Positions 34,641-43,123 are shown, counted from the first letter of the stretch. The stretch is 64,000 bases of DNA from Erysipelotrichaceae bacterium (GCA_022772735.1 JALEZD010000009.1:1-64000); one strand, 5' to 3'. Translations and numbers: made by a program. Notes: generated by a model not told the origin, from the sequence alone.

Positions 34641-35472
34641 ATATCGTTTGGGTATGTATGAAAAAAGTATGCCTAACTTTTTAAGTATTGATGAAAAACT
34701 TGAAAATTGTAAAAAGTGTGGATTTGATTTTTTAGAAATAAGTATAGATGAAACAGATGAAAAACTAGCTAGGCTTGATTATAATGATGAAAAGATTAAT
34801 GAAATAAGAAGAAGTATTGAAAAAACAGGTGTAAGTATTGATACAATGTGCTTGAGTGGTCATAGAAAATATCCACTTGGATCTATGGAACATGAAAAAA
34901 GAAGTCTTGAAATTATGTCAAAAGCAATTGTTTTTGCCAAAAAACTTGGTGTTAGAATAATTCAGTTAGCTGGATATGATGTATATTATGAAAAATCTGA
35001 TGATGAAACAAGAAATAGGTTTATTAAAAATTTAGAGACTGCAGTTTTAATGGCTAGTAAAGAGGGAATTGTTTTAGGTTTTGAAACCATGGAAACACCT
35101 TTTATGGATACTGTTGAAAAGGCGATGGAATATGTTAATTATATAGATAGTCCATATTTAAATGTATATCCAGATGTTGGGAACTTAACAAATGCTTCAA
35201 AAGTTTATGGCAATGATTTATGTTTAGATATAAAAAAAGGAAAAGGGAAAATTGTTGCGGCGCATTTGAAGGAAACTATCCCAAATCATTATAGAGAAAT
35301 AGAATTTGGAAAAGGGCATGTTGATTTTGTTAAATGTATTGATACTTTAAAAATGTTAAAAGTTAATATGTTTGTTGGGGAATTCTGGTATGTTGGACAG
35401 GATAATTGGCAAGAAGTTTGTATGGAGACTAATTTGTTTTTAAGGGATAAACTTGATAAAGTTTTTAAGTAA
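34630..35472 (+). CDS. ulaE: L-xylulose-5-phosphate 3-epimerase UlaE
   Basis: The product is about 280 residues with a TIM-barrel xylose-isomerase-like fold. It has [16 protein letters not shown] (about 74-89), [16 protein letters not shown] (about 157-172), and the C-terminal GEFWYV metal-site region. It interconverts L-xylulose-5-phosphate and L-ribulose-5-phosphate. The frame is open from an ATG at 34612, but the ATG at 34630, after GGGG and at the ulaF stop, matches the usual start of the family. Last gene of the ula operon. Confidence 0.92.
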   Translation: MGNKYRLGMYEKSMPNFLSIDEKLENCKKCGFDFLEISIDETDEKLARLDYNDEKINEIRRSIEKTGVSIDTMCLSGHRKYPLGSMEHEKRSLEIMSKAIVFAKKLGVRIIQLAGYDVYYEKSDDETRNRFIKNLETAVLMASKEGIVLGFETMETPFMDTVEKAMEYVNYIDSPYLNVYPDVGNLTNASKVYGNDLCLDIKKGKGKIVAAHLKETIPNHYREIEFGKGHVDFVKCIDTLKMLKVNMFVGEFWYVGQDNWQEVCMETNLFLRDKLDKVFK

Positions 35473-35564
35473 ATACTTGTAAAGTGATAAACCTTTCAAT
35501 ATGTTAAGGTAAATCACATAATTTTACATAAACTATACATAATTTATAGATATAGGATTGGTAT

Positions 35565-35570
35565 TATAAT
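35565..35570 (+). promoter_or_regulatory. -10 hexamer of a candidate small RNA
   Basis: A consensus TATAAT lies in the 278-base space after ulaE with no coding frame following it. A weak TTTATA-like -35 sits about 16 bases upstream. A start near 35574-35577 is expected. Confidence 0.55.
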
Positions 35571-35573
35571 TGT

Positions 35574-35690
35574 GCAAGGTAAATAATAAATCTTGCATCT
35601 GATTATTGTCCCCCTTAACAATGATTAGGTATATTCTATCCCCTTATAAAAAATAAATGATAAAAGGTCTCCATTTAGGAGGCTTTTTAT
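35574..35690 (+). ncRNA. Candidate C-rich trans-acting small RNA
   Basis: A consensus -10 box is followed by about 115 bases with three predicted hairpins and no open frame. Hairpin 1 pairs GCAAG (35574-35578) with CTTGC (35592-35596). Hairpin 2 pairs TGATTATTGT (35600-35609) with ACAATGATTA (35618-35627), presenting CCCCCTTA in the loop. A second CCCCTTA lies unpaired at 35640-35646. A terminator-like hairpin ends it. C-runs are conspicuous in this AT-rich window and are complementary to Shine-Dalgarno sequences, as in RsaE/RoxS-type RNAs of other Bacillota. Function is inferred. Confidence 0.5.
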
Positions 35691-35692
35691 CA
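35662..35692 (+). terminator. Terminator-like hairpin after the small RNA
   Basis: AAAAGGTCTCC pairs with GGAGGCTTTTT, with two G-U pairs, around ATTTA. The T-run forms part of the lower stem. It lies about 60 bases before the transketolase genes. Confidence 0.65.
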
Positions 35693-35750
35693 TTTTGTTT
35701 ATCTATTAATTAAAAATATGGGTATAATATAAATTAGAAAGAAGGAAGTT

Positions 35751-36557
35751 ATGAAAGATTTAAATTTACACATTAAAAACATAAGAAAAAATATTGTGAA
35801 AATGGTTGCGAATGCAAAATCTGGACATCCAGGGGGATCTCTTGGAGCTGCAGATATTATGGGTGTATTATTTTTTGAGGTTATGGACATCAATAAGGAT
35901 AATGCAAAGGGAGTAGACAGAGATAGATTTGTTTTATCTAAAGGACATGCATCTCCTGTTTTATATGCAACATTACATGAAAAAGGAATCATTGATGAAG
36001 ATTTAATGACATTTAGAAAAATTAATTCTAAACTTCAGGGGCATCCAAATATGAGTTATTTAGATGGTGTTGATATGAGTACAGGTTCTCTTGGGCAAGG
36101 TTTTAGTGCTGCAGTGGGAATGGCTATGGCAAACAAACTATCTAAAAATGAACATAGAGTATATGCTTTATTAGGTGATGGTGAAAGTGAAGAAGGACAA
36201 ATTTGGGAAGCTGCAATGGCTTCTGCACATTACAAATTAGATAATCTTTGTGCAGTTTTAGATTTTAATGGATTACAAATCGATGGAGATATTACTAAAG
36301 TAATGAATCCTACTCCATTAGACAAAAAATTTGAAGCTTTTGGATGGCATGTGATTTGTATTGATGGTCATAATAAAGATGAGATATTAGATGCTTTTAA
36401 TAAAGCGAAAGAAATTAAAGGTAAACCAACTTTGATTCTTGCGAAAACTATTAAAGGAAAAGGTGTTTCATTTATGGAAAATAGTGCTGCATGGCATGGA
36501 AGTGCACCAAATGCAGAACAATTAGAAGCAGCTTTAAATGAATTGGAGGTAGCATAA
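35751..36557 (+). CDS. Transketolase, N-terminal (TPP-binding) subunit
   Basis: The 268-residue subunit carries the thiamine-diphosphate and metal-binding half of transketolase: [19 protein letters not shown] (about 24-42), [14 protein letters not shown] (about 104-117) and the [13 protein letters not shown] motif (about 144-156). With the product of the next gene it forms a two-subunit transketolase, as in many Bacillota and archaea. It transfers two-carbon units between pentose and triose phosphates and could consume D-xylulose-5-phosphate from the ula pathway. GAAGGAAG precedes the ATG. Confidence 0.93.
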   Translation: MKDLNLHIKNIRKNIVKMVANAKSGHPGGSLGAADIMGVLFFEVMDINKDNAKGVDRDRFVLSKGHASPVLYATLHEKGIIDEDLMTFRKINSKLQGHPNMSYLDGVDMSTGSLGQGFSAAVGMAMANKLSKNEHRVYALLGDGESEEGQIWEAAMASAHYKLDNLCAVLDFNGLQIDGDITKVMNPTPLDKKFEAFGWHVICIDGHNKDEILDAFNKAKEIKGKPTLILAKTIKGKGVSFMENSAAWHGSAPNAEQLEAALNELEVA

Positions 36558-37480
36558 TGGGTTTAGCAACAAGAGAAGCTTATGGAAAAGCACTTGCGAA
36601 AATAATTTTAGAAAATGAAAAAATAGTTGTATTAGATGCAGATTTAACAAAGTCAACTAAAACTAGTGATGCACAAAAAGTTTGTCCTGAAAGACATTTT
36701 AACATGGGTATTGCAGAGGCAAATATGATGGGTGTTGCGGCTGGCTTTGCAAGTAGTGGATATACAGTTTTTGCATCTACGTTCTCTATGTTTGCAACAG
36801 GAAGAGCTTGGGAACAAATCAGAAACTCAATTGCTTATCCACACTTAAATGTTAAAATTTGTGGTACACATGCTGGTATCGCTGTTGGAGAAGATGGTGT
36901 TAGTCATCAAGCTATAGAAGATATTTCATTAATGCGCACAATTCCTGGAATGGAAGTTTATTCTCCTTGCGATGCAACAGAAACAATGGCAGTTATTGAA
37001 TATGTTTCTAAAACTGATAAACCTTGTTATGTAAGGCTTGGTAGAAGTGGTGTTGATGATGTTTATAGTGAAGATACTAAATTTGATTTTAGTAAAATTA
37101 GAGTTTTAAAAGAAGGAAAAGATATTGCGATTTTTGCGACAGGATTAATGGTTCAAGAAGCTTTAAAAGCTGCAGAAACTTTAAAAGCTGAAGGTATTAA
37201 TATTACAGTTGTTGATGTTGCATGTATAAAACCACTAGATGAAGAAGGTGTATTAAATATTTTAAAAACACATGACCATATTATTACTGCAGAAGAACAT
37301 AATATTATTGGTGGTTTAGGAAGTGCAATTTCAGATGTTAGTGTTAAATATCTTCCTAAAAAAATTACAAAAATTGGTATCATGGATAGATTTGCTGAAA
37401 GTGGACCATTTAATGAATTATTAGAAAAATACAACTTAACTTCTAGTTATATTGTAAAAGTTGTAAAAGATTTAAAATAG
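36557..37480 (+). CDS. Transketolase, C-terminal subunit
   Basis: The 307-residue subunit has the pyrimidine-binding domain with MGIAEANMMGVAAGFA (about 51-66) and the C-terminal transketolase domain with the EEHNIIGGLGSAI segment (about 247-259). It completes the enzyme with the upstream subunit; the stop of one gene and the start of the other share a base. Some similar pairs act on other sugar phosphates or as 1-deoxy-xylulose-5-phosphate synthase-like enzymes, but the split sizes fit transketolase. GGAGGT precedes the ATG. Confidence 0.92.
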   Translation: MGLATREAYGKALAKIILENEKIVVLDADLTKSTKTSDAQKVCPERHFNMGIAEANMMGVAAGFASSGYTVFASTFSMFATGRAWEQIRNSIAYPHLNVKICGTHAGIAVGEDGVSHQAIEDISLMRTIPGMEVYSPCDATETMAVIEYVSKTDKPCYVRLGRSGVDDVYSEDTKFDFSKIRVLKEGKDIAIFATGLMVQEALKAAETLKAEGINITVVDVACIKPLDEEGVLNILKTHDHIITAEEHNIIGGLGSAISDVSVKYLPKKITKIGIMDRFAESGPFNELLEKYNLTSSYIVKVVKDLK

Positions 37481-37486
37481 TAAATT

Positions 37487-37520
37487 AAAAACTGAGACTT
37501 TTAAAAAGTTCAGTTTTTTA
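37487..37520. terminator. Bidirectional terminator
   Basis: AAAAACTGA pairs with TCAGTTTTT, enclosing an ACTT/AAGT inner stem. It lies between the convergent transketolase and flavoprotein genes and has T-runs in both directions. Confidence 0.8.
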
Positions 37521-37523
37521 ATT

Positions 37524-38747
37524 TTATAATAGCTTTCCTGCAAGATTGCCACTTACAAATGCAGCGGTTATATTATATCCTCCTGTATATCCGTTTATAT
37601 CTAAGACTTCACCTGCAAAATATAAATTGTCAATTAATTTTGATTTCATTGTTTTTGGGTCAACTTCTTTTAGTGAAATTCCTCCACCTGTCACAAAGCT
37701 TTTTTCAATTGGTAAACTGCCATGCACATTAAATTTAAATAGTTTTATTTTATCCACAATTTCTAAAATTTGATTATTTGTTAGTGAAGATATCTGATTA
37801 TTAGAAATATCATTACAAATAAATTCTACATACCTTTCAGGCAAAAGGTTTTTTAGAATGTTTTTTATAGATTTTTTTGAATTAATATTTTTTTCATTTT
37901 TTAAAAATTCCATCAATTCATTTTTTGACATATTTGGTATGCTGTCTAAAATCATTGTAACTTCTTTTTCGTTTTGTTTTATTACAAAACTAGAACATCT
38001 TAAAACTGCAGGACCAGATATTCCAAAGTGAGTGAATATCATATCTAAATTGTGAGTTACTATAATTTTTCCTTTTTTATTTAAAACACTTAAACTAATA
38101 TTTTTTAATGATAATCCCATTAATGTTTTATCTTTAATAAATTGTTCATCACTTATTAAAGGTACTTCTGTTGGATAAAGTTTAGTAATTGTGTGTTTTG
38201 CTTTTAAGGCAAATTTGTAGCCATCACCTGTAGAGCCTGTTTGTGGAAGAGATATACCTCCAGTACATATAATTAAGTTTTTTGTTTTATAAAAATTTCC
38301 ATCATTTAAAAATACTTTTGAAATTTTGTTGTTTTCTATTTCAATATCAATAACAGTTGAATTTGTTTTAATATCTACATTATTTTTATTTAATTCATTT
38401 ATTAATGTTTCTAGTATAGTTTTAGACGAATTTGTTGTGGGAAACATTCTTCCGTTATCTTCTTCTTTTAATTTTACATTTCTAGATTCAAAAAAATTTA
38501 TAATGTCTTTATTATCAAAGTGAGAAAATGCGCTATACAAAAATTTACCATTTCCAATTATATTATTAATAACTAATTCAGTTGGACTATTATTTGTTAC
38601 ATTGCATCTACCCCCACCTGTAAGTAATAGTTTTTTTCCAAGTGTTTGATTTTTTTCGATAAGAAGAACTCTATTATTTTTTGATGCACTTATTGCAGAC
38701 ATCATACCACTTGGTCCCCCACCAATAACAATTACATCATAAATCAT
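37524..38747 (-). CDS. BaiN/YhiN-like FAD-dependent oxidoreductase
   Basis: The 407-residue HI0933-type flavoprotein has the N-terminal FAD loop VIGGGPSGMMSAI (about 6-18), the family motif GGGRCNVTN (about 44-52), and the C-terminal FAVTGGG/GEVLDINGYTGGYN region (about 360-390), where FAD is bound again. Members of this family are widespread, and one is linked to bile-acid reduction (BaiN), but the reaction here is unknown. AAAGGAG precedes the ATG. It stands alone, convergent with the transketolase genes. Confidence 0.9.
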   Translation of the reverse strand: MIYDVIVIGGGPSGMMSAISASKNNRVLLIEKNQTLGKKLLLTGGGRCNVTNNSPTELVINNIIGNGKFLYSAFSHFDNKDIINFFESRNVKLKEEDNGRMFPTTNSSKTILETLINELNKNNVDIKTNSTVIDIEIENNKISKVFLNDGNFYKTKNLIICTGGISLPQTGSTGDGYKFALKAKHTITKLYPTEVPLISDEQFIKDKTLMGLSLKNISLSVLNKKGKIIVTHNLDMIFTHFGISGPAVLRCSSFVIKQNEKEVTMILDSIPNMSKNELMEFLKNEKNINSKKSIKNILKNLLPERYVEFICNDISNNQISSLTNNQILEIVDKIKLFKFNVHGSLPIEKSFVTGGGISLKEVDPKTMKSKLIDNLYFAGEVLDINGYTGGYNITAAFVSGNLAGKLL

Positions 38748-38828
38748 AAGTTTTCTCCTTTTAAATCAAGTATAAAAAATATTATAATATGTTTATTAAA
38801 ATAATAATACTTTAAATAAGGAGCTACA

Positions 38829-39761
38829 ATGGAAGTAATTTCAAAGAATAACAATATTTATATATTGAATGAAAAAGAATTTGAACCTAAAAATATTTTT
38901 GAAAATGGGCAGGCTTTTAGATGGGATAAAGTTAATGATGGATATTTTATTGTTGCGGGTAAATATGCTTCATTAATAAAAAAGCTGGATAAAAAAGAAA
39001 TAAATAGTTTGGATTTTATACCTAGTAATACAAATGATGTAGTAGTGATTGAAAATGGTGGTACATTATTAGATTATGAAGGTTTTTGGAAAAACTATTT
39101 TGATATGAATAGGAATTATACAATTCTTAGAAATGAGTTTATGGAAGTTGATGAACATTTAAAACAAGCGTGTGAATTTGGAGTTGGTCTTAGAGTTTTG
39201 AAACAAGATTTACTTGAAATGATAATATCATTTATTATTTCGGCTAATAATCAAATTCCTAGAATAAAAAAATCAATTGAAAAAATATGTGAGTTAAAAG
39301 GTGAAAAAATAAGGACTTATGAAGGGAAAGATTATTATCTATTTCCTACTTTAGATAAACTTAGTGAAATAACAGAAGAAGAATTTAATGATATTGTTAA
39401 GGTTGGATATAGATCAGAGTATCTAGTTAAAACTATAGAGATGATAAAAAACGGTGAAGTTTCTTTAGATGAAATAATCAAATTATCTTATGAAGATGCC
39501 CACAAAGAATTATGTAAACTTATGGGGGTAGGACCAAAGGTTGCGGATTGTATATTATTATTTGGGGCTGGAAAAGATATTGCATTTCCAGTAGATACAT
39601 GGGTAATAAAGTTAATGAATGAATATTATGTAGATAATTTAAAAAGTATGAAGAAAATTAAAGAAGCTGGTGTTAAAATATTTAAGGATAAGGCAGGACT
39701 TGCACAACAATATTTATTCTTTTATGCAAGAGAACATAAAATAGGTAATAGAAAGGGATAA
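38829..39761 (+). CDS. 8-oxoguanine DNA glycosylase (OGG1 type)
   Basis: The 310-residue protein has an OGG_N-like N-terminal domain with NGQAFRWD (about 26-33) and a helix-hairpin-helix glycosylase domain. The HhH LMGVGPKVADCILLFG (about 232-247) contains the catalytic Lys, and PVDTW (about 255-259) the catalytic Asp, as in OGG1. It removes oxidised guanine from DNA and cleaves the strand by beta-elimination. AAGGAGCT precedes the ATG, and rpiB starts five bases after its stop. Confidence 0.93.
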   Translation: MEVISKNNNIYILNEKEFEPKNIFENGQAFRWDKVNDGYFIVAGKYASLIKKLDKKEINSLDFIPSNTNDVVVIENGGTLLDYEGFWKNYFDMNRNYTILRNEFMEVDEHLKQACEFGVGLRVLKQDLLEMIISFIISANNQIPRIKKSIEKICELKGEKIRTYEGKDYYLFPTLDKLSEITEEEFNDIVKVGYRSEYLVKTIEMIKNGEVSLDEIIKLSYEDAHKELCKLMGVGPKVADCILLFGAGKDIAFPVDTWVIKLMNEYYVDNLKSMKKIKEAGVKIFKDKAGLAQQYLFFYAREHKIGNRKG

Positions 39762-39765
39762 GAAA

Positions 39766-40203
39766 ATGAGAATTGGAATTGGAAATGATCATGCAGCAAT
39801 AGAGTTAAAGTATGAAATATTAGATTATTTAATTGAAAAAGGTATTGAGGTAGTTGACTATGGAATTGGTGAAGATGAAAAAATAGACTATCCTTTAATT
39901 AGTGAAACAGTATCTAATGCAGTTGTAAGTAAAGAAGTTGATTATGGAATTGTTATATGTGGTACAGGAGTTGGGGTTTCAATTTCTGCCAATAAAATAA
40001 AAGGTATAAGAGCTTGTGTTTGTTCTGAACCATATAGTGCAAAGCTTTCTAAGGAGCATAATGATACAAATGTGTTATGTTTTGGAAGTCGTGTAGTTGG
40101 AAGTGAACTTGCAAAGATGATAGTTGATGCTTGGATAAATGCTGAATTTTTAGGTGAAAGGCATCTTAGAAGAGTTGAATTGATAAAAAAATTAGAAAAA
40201 TAA
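39766..40203 (+). CDS. rpiB: Ribose-5-phosphate isomerase B
   Basis: The 145-residue protein has the RpiB fold with GNDHAAIELK (about 5-14) and the active-site region ICGTGVGVSISANK (about 65-78), whose Cys is the expected base, and RACVCSEPYSAKLSKEHND. It interconverts ribose-5-phosphate and ribulose-5-phosphate. It lies between the DNA glycosylase and a nucleoside phosphorylase, whose product ribose-1-phosphate can feed this step after mutase action. LacA/LacB are the main related alternatives. Confidence 0.92.
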   Translation: MRIGIGNDHAAIELKYEILDYLIEKGIEVVDYGIGEDEKIDYPLISETVSNAVVSKEVDYGIVICGTGVGVSISANKIKGIRACVCSEPYSAKLSKEHNDTNVLCFGSRVVGSELAKMIVDAWINAEFLGERHLRRVELIKKLEK

Positions 40204-40217
40204 TAAGGAGGTTTAAA

Positions 40218-40985
40218 GTGGCAATTTATAAAAACGATATTCCTATATTAGAGTATGATAGTAATCAAACTTCAATAATTATGCCTAATTGTGAAAATTT
40301 GAATATCACATTACCAGAAAAGGCAGTGTACGCTTTTTTGGGTGATTTAGTTGATGAGTATGCTTTAAAAAATAGTGCAAGAGTTATTTATAAATTTATT
40401 TCCGCGACAAAATGTTATCCTATATATGTTTTAGAGTATGAAGGTGAAGATATTTGTCTTGTTCAAGCTCCAGTTGGTAGTGCAGCCTCTGTACAAATAT
40501 TGGATTGGCTAATATGTTATGGTGTAAAAAAAGTGATTAGTACAGGTTCTTGTGGGGTTCTTGTAGATATTGATGAGGATGAAATACTTGTGTGTAGAAA
40601 AGCTTTAAGAGATGAAGGGACATCTTATTATTACTTGCCTCCATCAAGATTTATTGAACTTGATAATGATGTAATTGAAGTTATTGAATACGTATTTGAA
40701 AAAATTAATTTACCATATAAAGAGTGTATTACATGGACTACGGATGGTTTCTTTAGAGAAACAAAAGATATGGTTTTATATAGAATAGAAGAAGGCTGTG
40801 AAACTGTTGAGATGGAGTGTTCTGCACTTGCGGCATGTGCTAGATTTAGAGGTATTAAGTTTGGACAAATTTTGTTTAGTGGAGATACATTGGCAAAAAT
40901 TTCTGAATATGATATAAGAAATTTTGGACTTAATTCTAGGGAAAAAGCATTAAAAATTTGTTTTGAAATTGCAAAAAATTTATAA
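40218..40985 (+). CDS. Nucleoside phosphorylase (uridine phosphorylase-like)
   Basis: The 255-residue protein has the PNP/UDP superfamily pattern: PVGSAASVQILD (about 90-101), ISTGSCGVL (about 109-117) and the ribose-binding ETVEMECSALAACARF (about 195-210). It cleaves a nucleoside with phosphate to a base and ribose-1-phosphate. The base specificity is uncertain. The start is GTG, decided by AAGGAGG seven bases upstream. Adjacent rpiB suggests a nucleoside-ribose salvage unit. Confidence 0.88.
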   Translation: MAIYKNDIPILEYDSNQTSIIMPNCENLNITLPEKAVYAFLGDLVDEYALKNSARVIYKFISATKCYPIYVLEYEGEDICLVQAPVGSAASVQILDWLICYGVKKVISTGSCGVLVDIDEDEILVCRKALRDEGTSYYYLPPSRFIELDNDVIEVIEYVFEKINLPYKECITWTTDGFFRETKDMVLYRIEEGCETVEMECSALAACARFRGIKFGQILFSGDTLAKISEYDIRNFGLNSREKALKICFEIAKNL

Positions 40986-41003
40986 GTTATTTAACAGAGT
41001 AAG

Positions 41004-41041
41004 TGTGTGACATAAAATCTAATAGTGTTGCACATTTTTTA
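41004..41041 (+). terminator. Intrinsic terminator after nucleoside phosphorylase
   Basis: TGTGTGACA pairs with TGTTGCACA (two G-U pairs), followed by TTTTTT. It separates the rpiB-phosphorylase transcript from the mgtE leader. Confidence 0.75.
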
Positions 41042-41139
41042 TTGTTTATTAATTAAAAAAATTTTTTAAAATATTAGAATTTATTAATTGAATAAATTTA
41101 AAAATAGTGTTAATTTATAAAGGCAGGAGGGTTATATTT

Positions 41140-41208
41140 ATGGACGATTTGCCGTGTAATTACAATATTAAATACAACACAGATATAGCTCTTAATATCT
41201 CTTTTTAA
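41140..41208 (+). CDS. Candidate leader peptide upstream of mgtE
   Basis: This 22-residue open frame begins Met-Asp-Asp-Leu-Pro and ends with Ile-Ser-Phe. It is preceded by a strong AGGAGGG site eight bases before the ATG, better than that of mgtE itself. The early acidic-acidic-X-Pro sequence resembles the ribosome-destabilising starts of leader peptides that sense low magnesium in enterobacteria (MgtL). Its 3' part overlaps two alternative RNA hairpins. It is too short for similarity arguments, so translation and function are inferred from ribosome binding site, position and target gene. Confidence 0.55.
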   Translation: MDDLPCNYNIKYNTDIALNISF

Positions 41209-41220
41209 GATGTTATATCT
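41181..41220 (+). promoter_or_regulatory. Alternative hairpins (attenuator-like) in the mgtE leader
   Basis: Structure 1 pairs AGATAT (41181-41186) with ATATCT (41195-41200), followed by CTTTTT, and looks like a terminator. Structure 2 pairs AGATATA (41181-41187) with TATATCT (41214-41220) plus inner TCTTAA (41190-41195) with TTAAGA (41205-41210). The two exclude each other because both use 41181-41186. Both overlap the end of the leader peptide, so ribosome position there could choose between them. Confidence 0.5.
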
Positions 41221-41237
41221 TAGAAAGGGAAGATAAA

Positions 41238-42569
41238 ATGAATGTTGAAAAAATAATTGAACTATTAAAAAATAATGAATTAAAAGAATTACATGAGTAC
41301 TTAATTACTCAAAACTCTGTAGATATTGCAGAAATGATGTCTGATTTAGATGACAATCATTTGGCAGTAGTGTATAGGTTATTAGAAAAAGAACAAGCAG
41401 CTTCAGTATTTTCTTATTTAGAGTCTGAAGAAAGAAATAGATTGATAAAAATATTTAATAACTCAGAAATTGTTAAAGTAATAAATGAATTATATGCGGA
41501 TGATGCCGTTGACTTTTTATCTGGAATGCCTGCAAATCTTGTTACACAGCTTTTAGATAAAGTTGATGCGGATGTAAGAAAAGATATTAATAATCTGCTT
41601 CAATACAAGGATGATACTGCAGGAAGTATAATGACTGTTGAGTTTATCGAATTTACCGAAAATATGAGCGTTAAACAAGCTCTTGATAAGATAAAAAGAG
41701 TTGGTATTGATAGTGAAACAGTTTATACATGTTATGTAGTTGATAATCGTAAATTGATTGGGATTGTTAGTGCAAAAAATTTGATGCTTAGCGATTATGA
41801 AACATTAATTAAAGATATAATGAAAACAGAGTATGTTTTTGCGCATACTAGTGATGATAAAGAAGATATTGCAAAAAAGTTGCAAAAATACGATTTGATT
41901 GCATTGCCAGTTTTAGATGAAGAAGGTTGTATTGTAGGTATTGTAACATTTGACGATGCGATTGATGTTTTAACAAAAGAAATGACAGAAGATATGCAAA
42001 AGATGGCTGCAATGACAGCGAATGATAAACCATACCTTGCAACATCAGTTTGGGAACATGCAAAAAATAGGGTTTTATGGCTTTTGATTTTGATGTTTTC
42101 TGCAACAATAACAGGTAGTATTATCTCTCAATATGAACATGCATTTGAAATAATGCCTATTTTAGTTTCATTTATTCCTATGCTTATGGATACAGGTGGA
42201 AATTGTGGTTCACAAAGTTCTACATTGATTATTCGTGGATTAGCAACTGATGAAATTAAGTTTAGTGATTATTTTAAAATTGTATTTAAAGAATTTAGAA
42301 TTTCAATGATTGTTAGTTTAGCGCTAGCATTTGCGAATGGATTAAGAATTTTGTTAATAAATAAAGATGTTAAACTGGCAATAGTTGTATCTTTATCAAT
42401 AGTTGCGACAGTTATGATTGCAAAACTTGTTGGTTGTACATTGCCTATGGCAGCAAAGAAAATAAAATTAGATCCAGCTATAATGGCTGCGCCAATGATA
42501 ACAACAATTGTAGATACATTTGCGATTATTATTTATTTTTCTATAGCATCACATATGTTTCATCTTTAG
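41238..42569 (+). CDS. mgtE: Magnesium transporter MgtE
   Basis: The 443-residue protein has the MgtE plan: an N-terminal superhelical domain (about 1-130), paired CBS domains (about 135-250) with GSIMTVEFIEF and IMKTEYVFAH, a plug helix, and five membrane helices (about 280-443). The pore region has PMLMDTGGNCGSQSSTL (about 313-329). CBS domains gate the channel according to cytoplasmic Mg2+. Many Bacillota mgtE genes have a riboswitch; here the leader instead has a short peptide and hairpins. AAAGGGAAG precedes the ATG. Confidence 0.96.
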   Translation: MNVEKIIELLKNNELKELHEYLITQNSVDIAEMMSDLDDNHLAVVYRLLEKEQAASVFSYLESEERNRLIKIFNNSEIVKVINELYADDAVDFLSGMPANLVTQLLDKVDADVRKDINNLLQYKDDTAGSIMTVEFIEFTENMSVKQALDKIKRVGIDSETVYTCYVVDNRKLIGIVSAKNLMLSDYETLIKDIMKTEYVFAHTSDDKEDIAKKLQKYDLIALPVLDEEGCIVGIVTFDDAIDVLTKEMTEDMQKMAAMTANDKPYLATSVWEHAKNRVLWLLILMFSATITGSIISQYEHAFEIMPILVSFIPMLMDTGGNCGSQSSTLIIRGLATDEIKFSDYFKIVFKEFRISMIVSLALAFANGLRILLINKDVKLAIVVSLSIVATVMIAKLVGCTLPMAAKKIKLDPAIMAAPMITTIVDTFAIIIYFSIASHMFHL

Positions 42570-42577
42570 AAATATTT

Positions 42578-42608
42578 CCACAAAATCTTATGGTTTTGTG
42601 GTTTTTAT
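42578..42608 (+). terminator. Intrinsic terminator after mgtE
   Basis: CCACAAAA pairs perfectly with TTTTGTGG around TCTTATGG, followed by TTTTTATTTTT. Confidence 0.9.
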
Positions 42609-42640
42609 TTTTAGTATAATTTTATTAAGGAGATTTTTAA

Positions 42641-43123
42641 ATGGAAGAAAATGTTTTATTTGAAACAGAAACAGTAGTTGATTATGAAAGTTATGTAACA
42701 TTTTGTAAGTATGTTGGGAAAAATATACATAAGGAAAATATAAAAGTTTCTTTAATAACGTTATTTTTTGTTTTACTTGCAATAACTGGAAGATTTTTAA
42801 GTAATGAATTTTCATTGATTTTTTTATTATCTGCCTTACTTTTTCCATTTGCTTATTTTTATAATAGAAAAAGAAGTATTAAGAAAAACTGGGAATCTAG
42901 TAAACTATTACATGGTAGTGTAAATGTTTTTAGATTTTATAACGATTATTTTGAAATTGAAAATGCAAATACAAAGTCTAACTTTAAGTATGTTGATTTA
43001 TTTAAAATTTGTGAAGATAAAAATAATTTTTATTTATTTTATTCAAAATTACAGGCTAGTATAATAGATAAAAAAGCATGTAGTGAAAAGTTAATAGAAT
43101 TTATATCAAAAAAGGTTAATTAA
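42641..43123 (+). CDS. YcxB-like two-helix membrane protein
   Basis: The 160-residue protein has a soluble N-terminal part, a pair of hydrophobic helices (about 38-54 and 60-76) and a C-terminal domain with VFRFYNDYFEIENANTKSN, resembling the YcxB C-terminal domain. Function is unknown. AAGGAG precedes the ATG. Its stop overlaps the stop of the convergent AlaX-type gene within a shared terminator. Confidence 0.75.
   Translation: MEENVLFETETVVDYESYVTFCKYVGKNIHKENIKVSLITLFFVLLAITGRFLSNEFSLIFLLSALLFPFAYFYNRKRSIKKNWESSKLLHGSVNVFRFYNDYFEIENANTKSNFKYVDLFKICEDKNNFYLFYSKLQASIIDKKACSEKLIEFISKKVN

Noticed and set aside
35473-35564. Terminator of the ula operon directly after ulaE
   Set aside because: I see no stable hairpin with a T-run between the ulaE stop and the small-RNA promoter; the first convincing hairpins belong to the candidate RNA.
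41042-41237. M-box or other known magnesium riboswitch before mgtE
   Set aside because: The leader is too short and lacks the conserved M-box core; I see only a short frame with two small alternative hairpins.
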